Positions 44,515-57,039 are shown, counted from the first letter of the stretch. The stretch: 64,000 nt of DNA from Muscardinus avellanarius (GCA_963383645.1 OY726561.1:29802826-29866825); one strand, 5' to 3'. Notes: generated by a model not told the origin, from the sequence alone. Numbers and translations: made by a program.

Positions 44515-44775
44515 ACATTTTTAATGTGTTTTTATTGGTATATTATAGTCTTACATCATAATGTAAATCATTTTGACAATGACATACATGCACACAGTAC
44601 TTGCTGCCACTCCACCTCCCCCATTTCTCTCCTTCCCAGTACAGAAAACTGAGATTGACATTGGTATATTCACATATGTAAACATAGTGGATGATAGTAT
44701 TTTCATTAATGAACCTCAGGTTTTCTCCTCCTGTTCTCTTAGACCTCCTGAAACTGAGGTTTCTCCTCTATTAAG
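44515..44775 (-). mobile_element. Old L1 3' end, minus strand
   Basis: 'tttattggtatattatagtc', 'atgacatacatgcacacagt' and 'ctcctgttctcttagacc' follow the antisense L1 3' end and UTR. Confidence 0.65.
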
Positions 44776-44814
44776 ATGTCGCATGGGATATTTTTAGCTA
44801 ACTGTTGTGGTAGT

Positions 44815-45190
44815 CAACTTTCTACCACTATAACAAATATCTGATAGAATCAGCTTATACGCTAATATTAAAAACGTTTAATTTGGATCATAGATTTGTA
44901 GGCCTCCGTTCATGATTGATTGGCATCAATACTTCAGATCTGTGACAAAACAGCACATGATGGCAGTAGTTCCTATTAAAGAAAAATCACTCCCCTCGTG
45001 GTCAGAAAGAGAAAGAAAGAAAAGGGCTGGATCCCTTTTCCCCTTCCAGGGATAGATTGCAATGGCCTAAGGACCTCCCACATCACCATCTCCAAAGGCT
45101 CCTCATTCTCCACCTGTACCATCCGGGGACCAAACTTTTAACATATGGGCCTCTGGAGAACATTTTTTTCTGAACTACAGCATCATCTAG
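44815..45190 (-). mobile_element. LTR-like repeat of the rodent MaLR/ERVL type
   Basis: 'gtggtagtcaactttctacc', 'actataacaaatatctgat', 'tttggatcatagatttg', 'cctcccacatcaccatc', 'ctccaaaggctcc' resemble antisense rodent MaLR-class LTRs. The family name is uncertain. Confidence 0.5.
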
Positions 45191-45348
45191 TGAGAAAAGT
45201 CTATTTCATATCCAGATACTCAGGAAAAGGGGATTTTTATTCATTCATTTGTTCACTTTTTTGTATGCTTTGCTATTCCCTGGTATCACATCCATATCAA
45301 TTTTACTTTACATAAGTCTACTTGTTGATATCTCTCCCTGTGAATGAC

Positions 45349-45556
45349 TTTTTTGTGTGTGGTATTGGGGATGGAACCCGGGGGCTTTCTACCAGGAAGC
45401 TACACCCCCAGCCCTACTTTTTATTCATTTTGAAACAGGGTCTCACTAAGGTGCAAAGGGCCTCACTGAGTAGTAGCTGAGGCTTTCCTCTAACTGTAAT
45501 CCTCCTGTCTCACTCTCCCAAATGCTGGGATCATAAGTGTGCACCTTGCCTGACTT
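45349..45556 (-). mobile_element. B1-dID-type SINE
   Basis: 'tattggggatggaacccg', 'gaaacagggtctcactaag' to 'gtgcaccttgcctgact'. Confidence 0.9.
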
Positions 45557-46300
45557 CCTTTGTATGTTTTCATAATTTTTGTATATTACATTTACTAATT
45601 CTAGTTTATCTTTATTTCCCAGTGACCATTGTATTTTATTTTTCTCCTTTATCTGACCATTCTTTTTCTCTTCATTGAAATAATTACAAGGAATCCTTGA
45701 ATGCTAAAGCTATATCTCAGGCATTGATATTTAAGCAGAATCCAAAGGTTACATTTGAGACTGGCCTGACTGTGTATCTGCCATATGCCACTGAAATAAT
45801 CTATTGTTTATCACTGTTTTATTGTGTTCTTATACAGTTTTATACTGTTTGGGTGTGATCTGGCAGTGTTAGCTTTATCTATTTCAAAATTAACCAAGCC
45901 AGCTGGAGGAGTGTAATTTAGAGGGATAACACATGGGTTTGTGAATGCTGACATCTTGATTGTGCTCTCAGGGTGTCTCATGATTCTTGATACCCAAGTT
46001 TTATCCAAATAAAGCATGAAAATTAAAACCCATATTTACTCTCCCACACTTATGAAGAAAATATTTTTATTGTTAAGAGTTTACTATAATATCAAGACGA
46101 TAAGTGTAATAGTATAATTCTTTTAAATTATAGCAAGTGTATGGTCTTTAAATGAGTTAAGATGTGATGAGATTTGAATAATGGCCCAATGTTTTGTTTT
46201 GTTTTTCCAATATACTTTCCCATATTTTCCTCATTTTATTGCCAGTGTACTTGATTTGTTGTTTCTTCCCTCTTTTTTTTTCTTTCCTTCCTCTCATCTA
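45557..46300. other. no recognised feature
   Basis: No gene or named repeat seen. Confidence 0.5.
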
Positions 46301-46895
46301 CAAATACTTACAAAGAATAAATTGTGAGGCCAGAGTCTGAGATCTCAGTGATGAACAATATAGTCAAAGAGATATTTTATAGGAGGGATGCACATAACAT
46401 ATCAACACACAGTGAACAATATAGGATCTTCTACACTAGCAAGTTTTATAAAGAAAAGAAGTCATTGTTATATGGTAGAGATTGATGGACAAGAAAGGAG
46501 TGGCTATTTCCCAACAGAAAGTCAAGTGAGGCATCTCTGAAGATGTGTCATTTGAGCTGACACCTAAATAACAAGAAACAGCCAACCAACCTGTGACTCA
46601 GGCAGACAAACAGCTAAGGTGAGCTTCACCACTTCACCAAGGTTAAGAAAGGTAAAGCAAGCCAGGATCAGTGGATGAGAACAAAAGGGGAAGAACCTGA
46701 GTTCAAGAGAGATGGGAAAGGCTCCACTCACTTAGGGTGCCGAAGATCATGGGGTAGGGGGTCCATTTTATTCCAATTTTATGTAAGAAGAAATTACTGG
46801 AGGGTTTAGGCAGGAACGTGATACGATTAGATTTATGGTTTTAAAGGATCACTATGTCTGCTGCATAGTGAATGAGGACGGTAAAGCAAGAACGG
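46301..46895 (+). mobile_element. Ancient mammalian repeat (L2-like)
   Basis: 'gaagatgtgtcatttgagct', 'gaacgtgatacgattagat', 'ttttaaaggatcactatgtc', 'tgctgcatagtgaatgagg' follow the order of a widespread old repeat. I am not sure of the family name. Confidence 0.45.
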
Positions 46896-47025
46896 GGAAA
46901 CTCAAGCATAGATAAATTGTTTTGTCCTAGACTACAAAGTGAGTCGCAGTATAAGAACCCTCGTCTCCTGACTCCAAGTCCAATTCTCTTTATCATTTTA
47001 CCTTGTGACCTCATCATTTTCTATT
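46896..47025 (-). mobile_element. MIR SINE
   Basis: 'acggggaaactcaagcatag', 'gactacaaagtgagtcgc', 'tcctgactccaagtccaatt' is the antisense MIR core. Confidence 0.7.
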
Positions 47026-47994
47026 TATTTTTCCATCATTTTGTCCTCCAGACATGATCTTCCTTTGTATCTTCCTAGATGATTGTATCAGATACTCAAT
47101 TATCCTTTTATTTATTCTTCTCATGGATTGACCTTGCTGGGTTATAGACGCATGTTGTATTGCCTTTATTAAGAAATGCCCTTTAGTGAGACAATGCTTA
47201 GTGCATGTTTTGTAGGTGTGATTAAATGTAAAAATACAGTTCTAAAATAAAACCAAACAGATTAATAACTTTCTTACTGAAAGAAAATTGAGAAAAAAGG
47301 CAATAGGGGAGGAAAACATCATTAACATTTGCAAGTACTTCCCATCAGTGGCTTCCACTGATTTTAGTTAATTATCCAGAACAAAATTAATCACTTTTGT
47401 AAAATTAATTCTTGTCTAAAGAAATTTTGTTGTGAGTGGATAATTCATACACAATTTGAAAAGTAGAAATTTTTAGATGAAGAATGAGTATTAGGTTTTT
47501 ATATTATTTTAGATGAAGCAGAAATGAATAAATCTGTTATCAATCTCTTTGCTTATTATGTTATTATGTTCCTATTAGTTTTCTCATTCATTTCTTCATT
47601 CAATGAAACTTTATAAATAATTTATGTGTGTCAGAGTGGACAATGTCTTGTATACTTGATCTCTGAAGTGTTATTCTCTCTTGATTTGTCCATTTCTTAC
47701 TCCTGACTAGTTTATGTACTATAGTAATTTAGCTGTGCTATCCATCTTGCACATCTCTGTCAGAATGAATATTTTGGTAATATATTTGCCTTAATAATTC
47801 CTTCCATGCTCCCCTGACTCCACATACTCACACTCTTCTCTCTCTCTCTCTTTTTTTTTCACAGCCACTTGAACTTTACTTGCATATTCAAGGCCAGTGC
47901 ACTCTCAGGAACTTGTCCTGCCCTCAGTCTGAATTCATTTAATAAATCTTTCCTAGGTAACACACCAGATAGCACATCAAAAGTCAAGCTTGGA
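47026..47994. other. no recognised feature
   Basis: No gene or named repeat seen. Confidence 0.5.
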
Positions 47995-48199
47995 GCTGGA
48001 TGTGGTGGCACACACCTGTCATATGAATACTTGAGAGGCTGAGACAGGACGATCAGTCTTGTGGTCAGCCTCAGCAATTTAGTGAGACCCTCTGCAACAT
48101 AGTGAGACCCTGTTTCAAAATATAAAAATAAAATGAAGATTGCAGTGTAGCTCAGAGGCAGGATGTTCCTGGGTTCAATCCCTAGTATTCACCCTCCCA
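47995..48199 (+). mobile_element. B1-dID-type SINE
   Basis: 'gagctggatgtggtggcac' to 'tgggttcaatccctagt'. 'caagcttgg' occurs before it and again after its CA-repeat tail (48253), marking the target-site duplication. Confidence 0.93.
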
Positions 48200-48207
48200 A
48201 CACACAA

Positions 48208-48254
<47 letters not shown>
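48200..48254. repeat. (CA)n microsatellite in a SINE tail
   Basis: It lies between the SINE end and the second copy of the target-site duplication, so it grew from the tail. Confidence 0.96.
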
Positions 48255-48255
<1 letters not shown>

Positions 48256-48765
48256 GCTTGGTGACAGTTTTTCTTATGGTTCTTTTGTTTCCTGATGATA
48301 CATTTTCTACTCTCTCAGTGGCCAGTTCTTTTCTTGCAGTCATACCCTTTATCCCATTAGGCTGGGAATCCTATTCTTGAACCATAATCCTTTCCGAGCC
48401 AGACTTTTCTGTCTAGACTCTGTATATTGCTTATCTTGACCACTTCTGATTGTGTTTGCTTCACCTCATAGGATACTACTCAAGTGCTGGGACATTATCT
48501 CCTGCCTGCCTTAGCTGAGACCGATTCTAAGGTCTTTCTAGACATCCATATACTATATTGTCATCTGCTCATTTCTTAGGCCTCTCGCAAAACATGCAAG
48601 ACATATCTCTAGGCTCATTCATGATTTTCTGTTTGGTGTATTCAGTGGACATTCATCAGAGGTCTCTCTGGTTCTCATCTCTCTCTCTTCTCTGTTTTCT
48701 TCATGAGCTTGTTTAACAGGACTTGTCCTTTAATATTGGCATTAATCAGACTTCTTATCTTTAAT
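48255..48765. other. unassigned; holds first copy of a diverged duplication
   Basis: 48561-48673 aligns to 49382-49494. No gene seen. Confidence 0.45.
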
Positions 48766-48997
48766 TCATGTCTTTTTTTGCCTTTTTTCTTGTGATACTG
48801 GAAATTGAACCCAAGGATATTCTATCTCTAATTACACCCCCAGCCCTTTTTATTTTTTTTTATTTTGAAACAAGAACAAGATATCACCAAGTTGCTGAGA
48901 GCCTTACTAAGTTGCTGAGACTGGCTCCCGCCTGTGCTCCTTCTGTCTCAGACTTCTAAGTACTAAGAGTATAGGCATGCAGCTCCACAACCAGCTC
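48766..48997 (-). mobile_element. Old B1-dID-type SINE
   Basis: 'gatactggaaattgaaccc', 'aattacacccccagccc' to 'gcagctccacaaccagct'. Confidence 0.87.
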
Positions 48998-49969
48998 ACT
49001 TGTCATTTTTAATACTGTGGGATGCTGTCCCTTGTTTGAGCCACCTGTGGGCATCCACTCTTGTTTCAGCTGCCATGCAGCCTAGCCTTAATCTATATTC
49101 TCTGGCTTTATGCCTAACTTTCTTCAAACTACTCTTCATCATCTTGATCCTAATATTTTGAAACTTGAACATCTCATCTACCCTCTAAGTTGGTCCTCTT
49201 CCTAAACTTCTGTCTAATCATCTTCCCCACACAGTTTCATATCAATGCGACCACTAGTCCTGATCATTTTAATGCGTGACTGTTTCTTGGCATCTTCTGT
49301 ACTTTTCTCTTTTATCCTCTTTACCTTTCATTGATTTGGCACATGATAACCATCTCTATCCTAGACTATGTGTCTTAAATGTCATCTTCTCGTTCTCTTA
49401 GCCCCCTTGCCAGACATGCAAGAGGTACCTCTAGGCTCAGTCATGACTTTCTGCTTGGCATATTCTGTGGGCATTCGGCAGAGGTCTCTCTGGTTCAAGC
49501 AAGCTACCATAGAATGACCAGATGGAACTGTTTAAGATATCAGAAGCACTCAGTCAGGCTGAGTCAGAACCTGCAGCATCTCATTGTCTGAAGGTTCCTT
49601 TGACAATATATACGAGCCATCCACAGTGGGCCTCAGATACATCACTGGCTTCCTTCTCCTATCACCCTCTGCCTTGAGCTCGGGTTCAGCAACAATAAAT
49701 TATCTGTAGTTTTCTGCAGGTTTTCACTATATCTATAACTTTGGTCCTGCAACTTTGCTTACTTGAAGTCAGCCCTTCTCCTTCTTGACTGATCTCGTAC
49801 TTTCTTCTACACCCATTGCTGTCTGTCTATTATCCATTTTGCTCACTACCATTTCTCCATTTTCTCAAATTTCCACTGTGACACCGGCATCCCCACACTG
49901 CCTCCCCTTCCTGCTGACTAAAGCCTTCTTTAGCTCTGCTCAAAGACACTGTATGATTATAGTATTGCC
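48998..49969. other. unassigned; holds second copy of a diverged duplication
   Basis: 49382-49494 is about 80 percent like 48561-48673 by eye. The region is pyrimidine-rich without recognisable coding sequence. Confidence 0.45.
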
Positions 49970-50039
49970 TTTGGAATGCAAAAGAAATAATGAAACATAA
50001 TCATATATTCATGTTTCATTATTTCTTTTGCATTCCAAA
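49970..50039. repeat. 29-bp perfect inverted repeat with 12-bp spacer
   Basis: The arm 'tttggaatgcaaaagaaata' and nine more bases (49970-49998) is matched exactly by the reverse complement at 50011-50039. RNA or single-stranded DNA from it would form a strong hairpin. Confidence 0.96.
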
Positions 50040-50184
50040 TGTTACTTGGTTTACTATTAAGCAAAAAATATATCTTGGTAAATAACTGTGCTTGCATGAT
50101 TTTTTATGTAGGTTATTTTAATTAGATAAAATATATGTTTTTAATGTCCTAATATTTATATTGTATCATTCTTTTTCTTCTTAT

Positions 50185-50580
50185 TATTAAGAGTGGGGAT
50201 CAAACCCAGGGCCATTCTACTGCTGAGCTATACTTCAGGGACCCCCCCCTTTTTTTTTGCAGTATTGGTGATTTAACCCAGAAGTATTCAACCTCCTGAC
50301 TATACCCTCAGCCCTTTTTATTTTTTTATTTGAAACAATAGTTTGCTGAGAGTCTTACTAAGTTGCTGAGGCTGGTCTTAAACCTGTGATCATCCTATCT
50401 CAGCCTCCCAAGTATTGGGATTACAAGCATTCTCCTCTAAGCCTCATTCTCCCCAGCCTTTTTTTTAACTTTAAAAAAATGATTTTCACTAAATTGCTGA
50501 GACTGGCCTCAAACTTATAATTCTCCTGTCTCAGCTTCCTATGTACTAGGATTACATGCATCTATCACCATGTCTGGCTA
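50185..50580 (-). mobile_element. Old SINE split by another SINE
   Basis: 50185-50241 ('gtggggatcaaacccagg') and 50441-50580 (to 'tatcaccatgtctggct') are two parts of one older copy. Confidence 0.75.
50242..50440 (-). mobile_element. B1-dID-type SINE nested in an older SINE
   Basis: C8T9 tract, 'gcagtattggtgatttaac' to 'gggattacaagcattc'. Confidence 0.85.
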
Positions 50581-50749
50581 TTAATTTTTTTTTGAAATAG
50601 TTCAATTTTTAAAAGTTTTAAATTATCACATACTGATACTTTTAGTTATTTAATATCATATTTCTAGTTTATATGTATATTTTCTTTTCTATAATTATTT
50701 ATTGTTGCATAGAAAGCAATTGTGGACTTTTCTCTAAAATTTTTTAAAA

Positions 50750-51597
50750 TGTCTTTAAAAATTATTTTATTGGTGCATTGTAGTCATACATCTTAATGGG
50801 TACAAGATGATAAAGATATACATGCACACATTACTCAATTAGCCCTTACAGAATTCCGATACCATCCACTCCCTCTCCCCCATCCCTTCTTCTCATGTTT
50901 GGCATAGTGACTGATATGTTTGTGAATGCACAACATGTACATTAGAGAATTTCCCTCTTCTCCCCTCCCATTCCCCTCAGTTAGGTCACCTTATTTGCTC
51001 ATCTATAGTATCTCCTTCTTTGTCTAGAGTTCCTCCTATGACCCATTTTCTCCCTAGTTTCTGAATAGTAGGGAGAGCATTTGATTTCTTATGTTTTGTG
51101 ACTGACTAATCTCAATTAGTATAATGTCCTCCAGTTCCATCTATTTCGCTGTAAATTACATAATTGTATTTTTCTTTATGGCTGAGTAAAATTCCATTGT
51201 GTACATATCCTACAGTTTTGTAATCCATTCATCTGTTGATAAGCATCTTGGCTGATTCCATCGTTTGGTAATGGTGAAGTGTGCAGGTAGGAACATAGAT
51301 ACCCATGTGTTAGTTTGATAGTTTGGTTTCCATTCTTTTGGGCAGTTACCCGAAGTGGTATTGCTGTATAATATGGTAAGTTCATTCCCATTCTTCTGAG
51401 GATCTGCCATACTGTTTTCCAAAGCGGTTGCACTAACTTGTAATCCTGCCAACACTGTAGTAGAGTCCCCAATTCTCCACATCCTCGCCAGCTTTTATTG
51501 TTGTTTGTGCTTTTAGTGATTGCCATTCTAGTTGGAGTTAGGTGAAATCTCAGGGTAGTTTTGATTCACATCTCTCTGATTGCTAATGATGTTGTGG
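50750..51597 (-). mobile_element. L1 3' end, minus strand (main part of a twin-primed L1)
   Basis: 3' terminus 'ttattggtgcattgtagtca', 3' UTR, then the ORF2 C-terminus. The minus-strand frame 51526-51176 keeps KSWRGCGELGTLLQCW and LVQPLWKTVW. It ends at 51597, where the orientation flips. Confidence 0.9.
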
Positions 51598-51868
51598 ATC
51601 AATAGTGGGAATGCTTTAAACTGAAGAGCTTCTTAAAGCAAAGAAAACTATCAAGAACCTCAACAGAGAGCTGAGAGAATGGGAGAAAATTTTTGCCAAC
51701 TATTCCTCTGATAGAGGACTAATATCTAGAACTCAAGAAACTGAGCACTAAAAAACCAAATAATCCAGTCAAAAACGGGCAAGTGAACTAAATAAACATT
51801 TCACAAAAGAAAATCAAATGGCCATTAAATGTATTAAAAATGTTCAACATCATTAGCAATCAGAGAAA
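51598..51868 (+). mobile_element. L1 ORF2 piece, inverted 5' part of a twin-primed L1
   Basis: Plus-strand ORF2 sequence with a [18 protein letters not shown] stretch. It precedes the C-terminal part in L1 order, and about 20 bp ('acatcattagcaatcagaga') is present in both pieces. Confidence 0.88.
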
Positions 51869-52056
51869 TGCCTTTTTTTAACCCTTACCTTTGAGCTATA
51901 CCTCCAGCCCTATTTTAATTTTTTTTTATTCCAAATTAGGAACTCAGTAAGTTGTGGAAGCCTCACTAATTTGCTAAGGCTGGCCTCAAACCTGCTGTCC
52001 TCCTGTCTCAACCTCCCGAATAATGAGATTACAAGTGTGTACCACCATACCTGGCT
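51869..52056 (-). mobile_element. B1-dID-type SINE
   Basis: T-run, 'tgagctatacctccagccc' to 'gtaccaccatacctggct'. The first part of the ID half is missing. Confidence 0.85.
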
Positions 52057-52319
52057 AAAATTTATACTTTCTGACACAAGAATACTTGTAACATTTGGTT
52101 TATCTAAAAATAAATACTACATATTTATTCCATCTTTAAAGCAGATATAATAGTATATTGGAGACTATCTATTAGCTAATGAAAAATTTGAAAATGAATG
52201 AATATTAAGTTATCTAAATACCTAAATTGTAACTCAGTGATTATAATGTAACTATTAGAGCAATTTATTTGAATACTATGATGAAAGATGCTTATAATTT
52301 TGTATTTACAAAGTTGCAA
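52057..52319. other. no recognised feature
   Basis: AT-rich, no gene seen. Confidence 0.5.
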
Positions 52320-52515
52320 AGCTGGGGATGGTGGCACACACTTTTGGGAGGCTGAGACAGGAGGATTGTGGTTTGTGGACAGCCTCAGCTACTTAGTGAG
52401 GCCTTTTGCAACTCAGTGAGACCCTGTTTCAATATAATGAATAAAAAAATAGGACTGAGGGTATAGCTCAGAGGTAGAATGCCCCTGGGTTCCATCTCTA
52501 GTACCACAAAAAATA
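52320..52515 (+). mobile_element. B1-dID-type SINE
   Basis: 'gctggggatggtggcac', then an internal deletion in the B1 half, to 'ccatctctagtaccac' and an A-rich tail. Confidence 0.93.
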
Positions 52516-53092
52516 ACTTTGCAGTATTATATACACAACACTATCACATTTTTGTTAGATTAGCCACCAACAAATACATGCATAGAAGTGTACATCTATA
52601 GACAGTATACCTGATGCATATGTCATATATATGCATGTCTTCATGTACTCATATATCCATACATAGGTAAATGATCAAAAGAATGGAGGACAGTATACCC
52701 ACATGCTGAAAGTACGTAACTCTAGTAATGTATAATTGGTAATTTTCATTTTTTCCTTAGGTTTTTCTCTCATTATCATATTGAAAATAATACAGGATGT
52801 TTGTATCAATTAGAAAGCAGATGCAATAGCATATTGGGAAATATCTACTTATCTAATCCTAAGGAATTGGAATATATGATTCTAGAGGCTGAGAAGTCCA
52901 GATCCAGAAGAGCTGATGATGTGAGACCCAGTGTGTTCGAGTCTAAAGGCAGAAAAAGACTGATGTCATAAAAGGGATTTCTCTCTTCCCTACCTTTTTG
53001 TTCTATTCAGGTCTCCAGCATATTGGATGAATTACCACTACAGTGGTAATTAATATTATTTAATTAGGAAATTTACACATTCAGGGGCTTCC

Positions 53093-53093
<1 letters not shown>
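52516..53093. other. no recognised feature
   Basis: No gene or named repeat seen. Confidence 0.5.

Positions 53094-53144
<51 letters not shown>
53094..53144. repeat. (TA)n microsatellite
   Basis: Pure TA run of about 45 bp. Confidence 0.97.
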
Positions 53145-53146
<2 letters not shown>

Positions 53147-54140
53147 GTATAACTAACTTATTATTTTATAGAGACCTTCTTTGTCTCTTGTCACAGCTTT
53201 GGGCTGAAAGTCTATTTTATTTAATATAAATATAGCCAGAAAAAATTTAAAAAATAAGAAAAGTGATTAAAAACATAACTAGCTCAGTTTTCTTTTATTT
53301 TCTATTTGCATTATTTTTCCTTCCTACTATTATTAGCCTGTATTCATAAGAGTAAAGTGTGTATTTTATTAGAACATGTTAGATCTTGCTTTTGTGTGTG
53401 TATGGGTCTGGGGATGGAGCCCAGAGGCATTTGACCCCTGAGCTACACCCCTTACCCAATTTTTTATTTTTTATTTTGAAACAGGGTCTCACCTAGTTGC
53501 AGAAGGCCTCACTAAGTAGTTGAGAGTGTCCGCGAACTGCAGTCCTCCGGTCGCAGCCTCCCAAATGCTGAGATTACATGTGTGCACCACCACGCCCAAC
53601 TTAAAAATCTTGCTTTTTAATCCATTCAGCCACTCCATATCTTTTTATTGGAGAATTTAATCCATTCATATTTAAAAGAATTATGGACATGTTAGTTTTA
53701 CTACTGTTATTTTATTTACTGACAATTTTGATTGTGTAGTTCCATTTTCTGCTTCACGTCTATCCTGTTTTATGATTTGTTGAATTTTTATGGTGTGATG
53801 CTTTGATTCATTTCTTTTTAACTTTTTATATCTAAAAAGATTATTATTTGTGGTTACCATGGGGTTTACTCAAATTATCTCATAGTTATAATTATATTAA
53901 TTTAATAACAACTTAACTTCAATGTATAAAAAAACTCTACACATTTACTTCCCTCTATTCTTACACATTTTATGCTTTTGTTGGCACCTTATATCATTTT
54001 AATTATGTGCATCCATTAACAAACTTGTATAGCTACAGTTATATTTAATACTTCTCTACTTTTATGTTAGAATCCCAAGTTACAGTTTTAGAAGAAGTTA
54101 TTTGTAGATTTAGTGACTTTTCTGTGCCAATTTTACATTT
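53145..54140 (-). mobile_element. Old L1 piece, minus strand
   Basis: 'gagaccttctttgtctcttg', 'aatccattcagccactcca', 'tggttaccatggggtttac', 'aaaaaactctacacattta' are antisense L1 landmarks in the same order as 42840-43990. It is interrupted by the SINE. Confidence 0.72.
53390..53601 (-). mobile_element. B1-dID-type SINE in L1
   Basis: 'ggtctggggatggagccc' to 'gcaccaccacgcccaact'. Confidence 0.92.
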
Positions 54141-54839
54141 CTCCAACTAAACCTCTCTTTACTTTCAAATAGAATCAATCTGCACTAGGCTTTCCTGTCC
54201 TGGAATGATGATAGTTTTTATTGTCTCCTATGAGTGTTGAATTTTAAAATAAACCCAAGGAGGAATTTCTTCCTTATTTTCTCCTGTAGACTGTGGACTG
54301 TAGGTGTTGAAGTTCCTCAGTTCCTCCTTGGGAGATATCCTTTATTACCCAACTCTTCTAGCTGCCATGACACTCAAGAGGGAAGACTTGTGTTTCAGTC
54401 TCCCAGCCCCACCCTGTCTTCTGAGTCTGAGGATAATAACCATTTAAATTTGAATAAAGTATTTTTATGGAAGAAGAACAATTAGTTTGCACTTATTAGT
54501 TTGAGGATATTGTTTCATGATAATGAACCCTAGAAAAGAAGTTTTATGAAACTTTTTTAGTGTGTTCTTCCCAGGGAAATCATGAAGGAAATATGAAGGT
54601 GAATATCAAATGCCTTGCTTCTTCCCTAAAGCATATATATAGGCAGAGTATACGGGGTTCTTTTTCCTAATTTCACATAGTATTGCTTGAAGAAATTTAT
54701 CATTAGGCTCTATGCATCTCCAGAATTTTAAATTTGAAAATTTAATGCGCTTTAATGTGGGGTTATTTTTATTTAATTTTGGAGTACTACAAGAAAGGGT
54801 CAGAGCAAAAAGTAAAATTATATAAAAAATGTGGAGAAG
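54141..54839. other. no recognised feature
   Basis: No gene or named repeat seen. Confidence 0.5.
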
Positions 54840-55045
54840 GATCCAGGCAGAGTGGCTCATGCCTGTAAACCTAGTATGTTGGGAAGATGGGACAGTAGGA
54901 TTGCAAGTTCAAGGCCAGCCTCAGAAACTTAGGAAGACCCTCAGCAACTTAGAAAGACCCTGTTTCAAATAATAATAAAAATGAGCTGAGTTGAACTTCA
55001 AGGTAAAATGCCCCTGGGTTCCATCTCTATTAACAACAAAAGTCA
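54840..55045 (+). mobile_element. Old B1-dID-type SINE
   Basis: 'ggatccaggcagagtggc' to 'gttccatctctattaaca'. It has a short internal duplication ('agaaacttaggaagaccctc'). Confidence 0.87.
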
Positions 55046-55799
55046 TTACAAAGAAATGAGGAAGAAAATGAAAATAGGCTGGAGATGAAGTGTGAATGTG
55101 TGATGTGTAGTAGTTATCTCCAAGAACCTATTTCTAAACTCATGTAATTTTAATATGTATAGGTGATTAGAAATATCTAATATTTTGCACAAATCAAGAA
55201 AATTAAATATGAGTAGAGTATGCAGTTAATTTTTGTCTTTTTTTCCCCCAGTGGATGTATATCACTGCAGTTTATATTGGAAAAGGAAGAGGGGAAAGAA
55301 TAAAGAGAGAGAAAATCATCCACTTTCTATTATTCTTTCTAAATATTACAATGGCAACCTTTATAACTAAGTAAAAGAGAAAAGTTATGTGCCTGAAAGA
55401 AAATTAATCATTTCTAAAAGTGGGTTTTCTTTATAAATTAATTGCCTATGTAGGGTGCACTCCAGGAAAGCACAGAGAAACAAACAAATATCTTTATGAC
55501 AAGCTCAGGTTTGCTGCATAGTTTTGAACTCTTTGGAAATCTATCAAAGTAAATATGTTATTATATAAATCACATTATGAACTGAAAAAATCAAGCACTA
55601 AAAAGTATCCTCTTTGAAGGAAATTTTCAGATAAAAATGATTTCAATCTGATAATAGGCTAGAGATATGCTGAACCTACTTAAAATTTATTTCTTCAAAT
55701 ACTTTTATTCATTAATTAAACAAATTTGAAGATTATTATGTATTAATCACCTATTATTCTATATTTTGTTTAGGTATGATGATTACTTAAAATGGTTTT
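55046..55799. other. no recognised feature
   Basis: No gene or named repeat seen. Confidence 0.5.
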
Positions 55800-56008
55800 A
55801 CTGTGCTGAGTGTGATAGCACACATCTGTAATCCCAGTATTTGGAAAGTTGAAACAGGAAGACTGCATATTGGAGTGTAATGTATCCAGATTCTCAGCAA
55901 CCTAGCAAGACCCTGTTTCAAAACAAAAATAAATACAATAAAAAGAGTTAGGAGTATAGCTTAGAGTTAGAATGTCCCTGGTTTCAATTCTCATGCCATA
56001 AAAAATGT
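55800..56008 (+). mobile_element. Old B1-dID-type SINE
   Basis: 'gtgctgagtgtgatagcac' to 'caattctcatgccataaa'. Confidence 0.88.
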
Positions 56009-56547
56009 ATTTTACTTCATTTTTTGAATTATTTTTTGTGAGGTATACTAATTAGAAAGTTGATAAAAATGTGATTAATAGGCAAAGTACTTGTTACCTT
56101 CTCAAATATCGTTCATCTGGTATGTAGTGAAAATAGTACACAATTAAATATATCAATCATGGAAAGTAACTTAGATAAGCAGAAATCAGAGGAAATTGTT
56201 ATGGTATAGAAATCATCTGTGATATAGAAATTCTGCAATCAAATCAGGCAAGCAGTTTTTCCTATGGAATACCCACTAAGATATGAAATAACATTATCAT
56301 TTAAAATTATCCTTGTTAGTAATAATTCAAGAATATTTTTAGCTAAAACAGAAGAAGGAAGGTTGCAGAAACTTCTAGAAACTTAGAACTAATCAAAGAA
56401 ACTCTGGTTTATAAAATGCATACTTTATCAAATGAATTCACACCCAGGGTCTCATCAGCACTGTGAAGTAGGCATTCAGAGAGCCTAGCCAGAGATTTTA
56501 ATTAGAGGAAACAGCATGGGGTAATTTGGTAGTTTGTAAATTGTATT
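56009..56547. other. no recognised feature
   Basis: No gene seen. 56455-56520 may be a weak MIR. Confidence 0.45.
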
Positions 56548-56708
56548 CTAGATCAGTACGTCTCAATTTATTGTGGGTACACACCACCTAGACATCTTGT
56601 TGAATGGTAGATTCTGATTCAGAGACCCTGGAATGGGACCCAAGATTCTGCAAGGTTACCATGATCTTAGGTAGTGCCGATGGCCGCTTAGAGAAGAGGC
56701 TTTGAAAG
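56548..56708 (+). mobile_element. MER5A-type hAT DNA transposon remnant
   Basis: 'acgtctcaatttattgtggg', 'attctgattcagagaccctg', 'caagattctgcaaggttac', 'gaggctttgaaag' follow MER5A. Confidence 0.75.
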
Positions 56709-57039
56709 GTCATTGGATTGCCTCTAGGGGCTGGGAGGAGAGGTGGTAGAGGTCTAGAGAAAGGACTCTTAATAATCTTTCCCTTCTTGGATTATATTAA
56801 CTACATTTTTAACATATGTCAAGGTTGCATATTGGATTTTATTTAAAGATTTGTTGTTGTTATTAAATTTTTTCACTTAATCATTATTTTTAATATATTG
56901 GGGAGAAAAACTTTCAACAGGTCTCTAGCAGTAGCCATCCTCAATCTCACTAGAGTTGCTTACCTAACTTCTCCATAGTGAATGAAACTGAATACAAAAT
57001 CTCAAATGTAACTACCACTACTATAATTTTAATATCATT
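56709..57039. other. no recognised feature
   Basis: No gene or named repeat seen. Confidence 0.5.
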
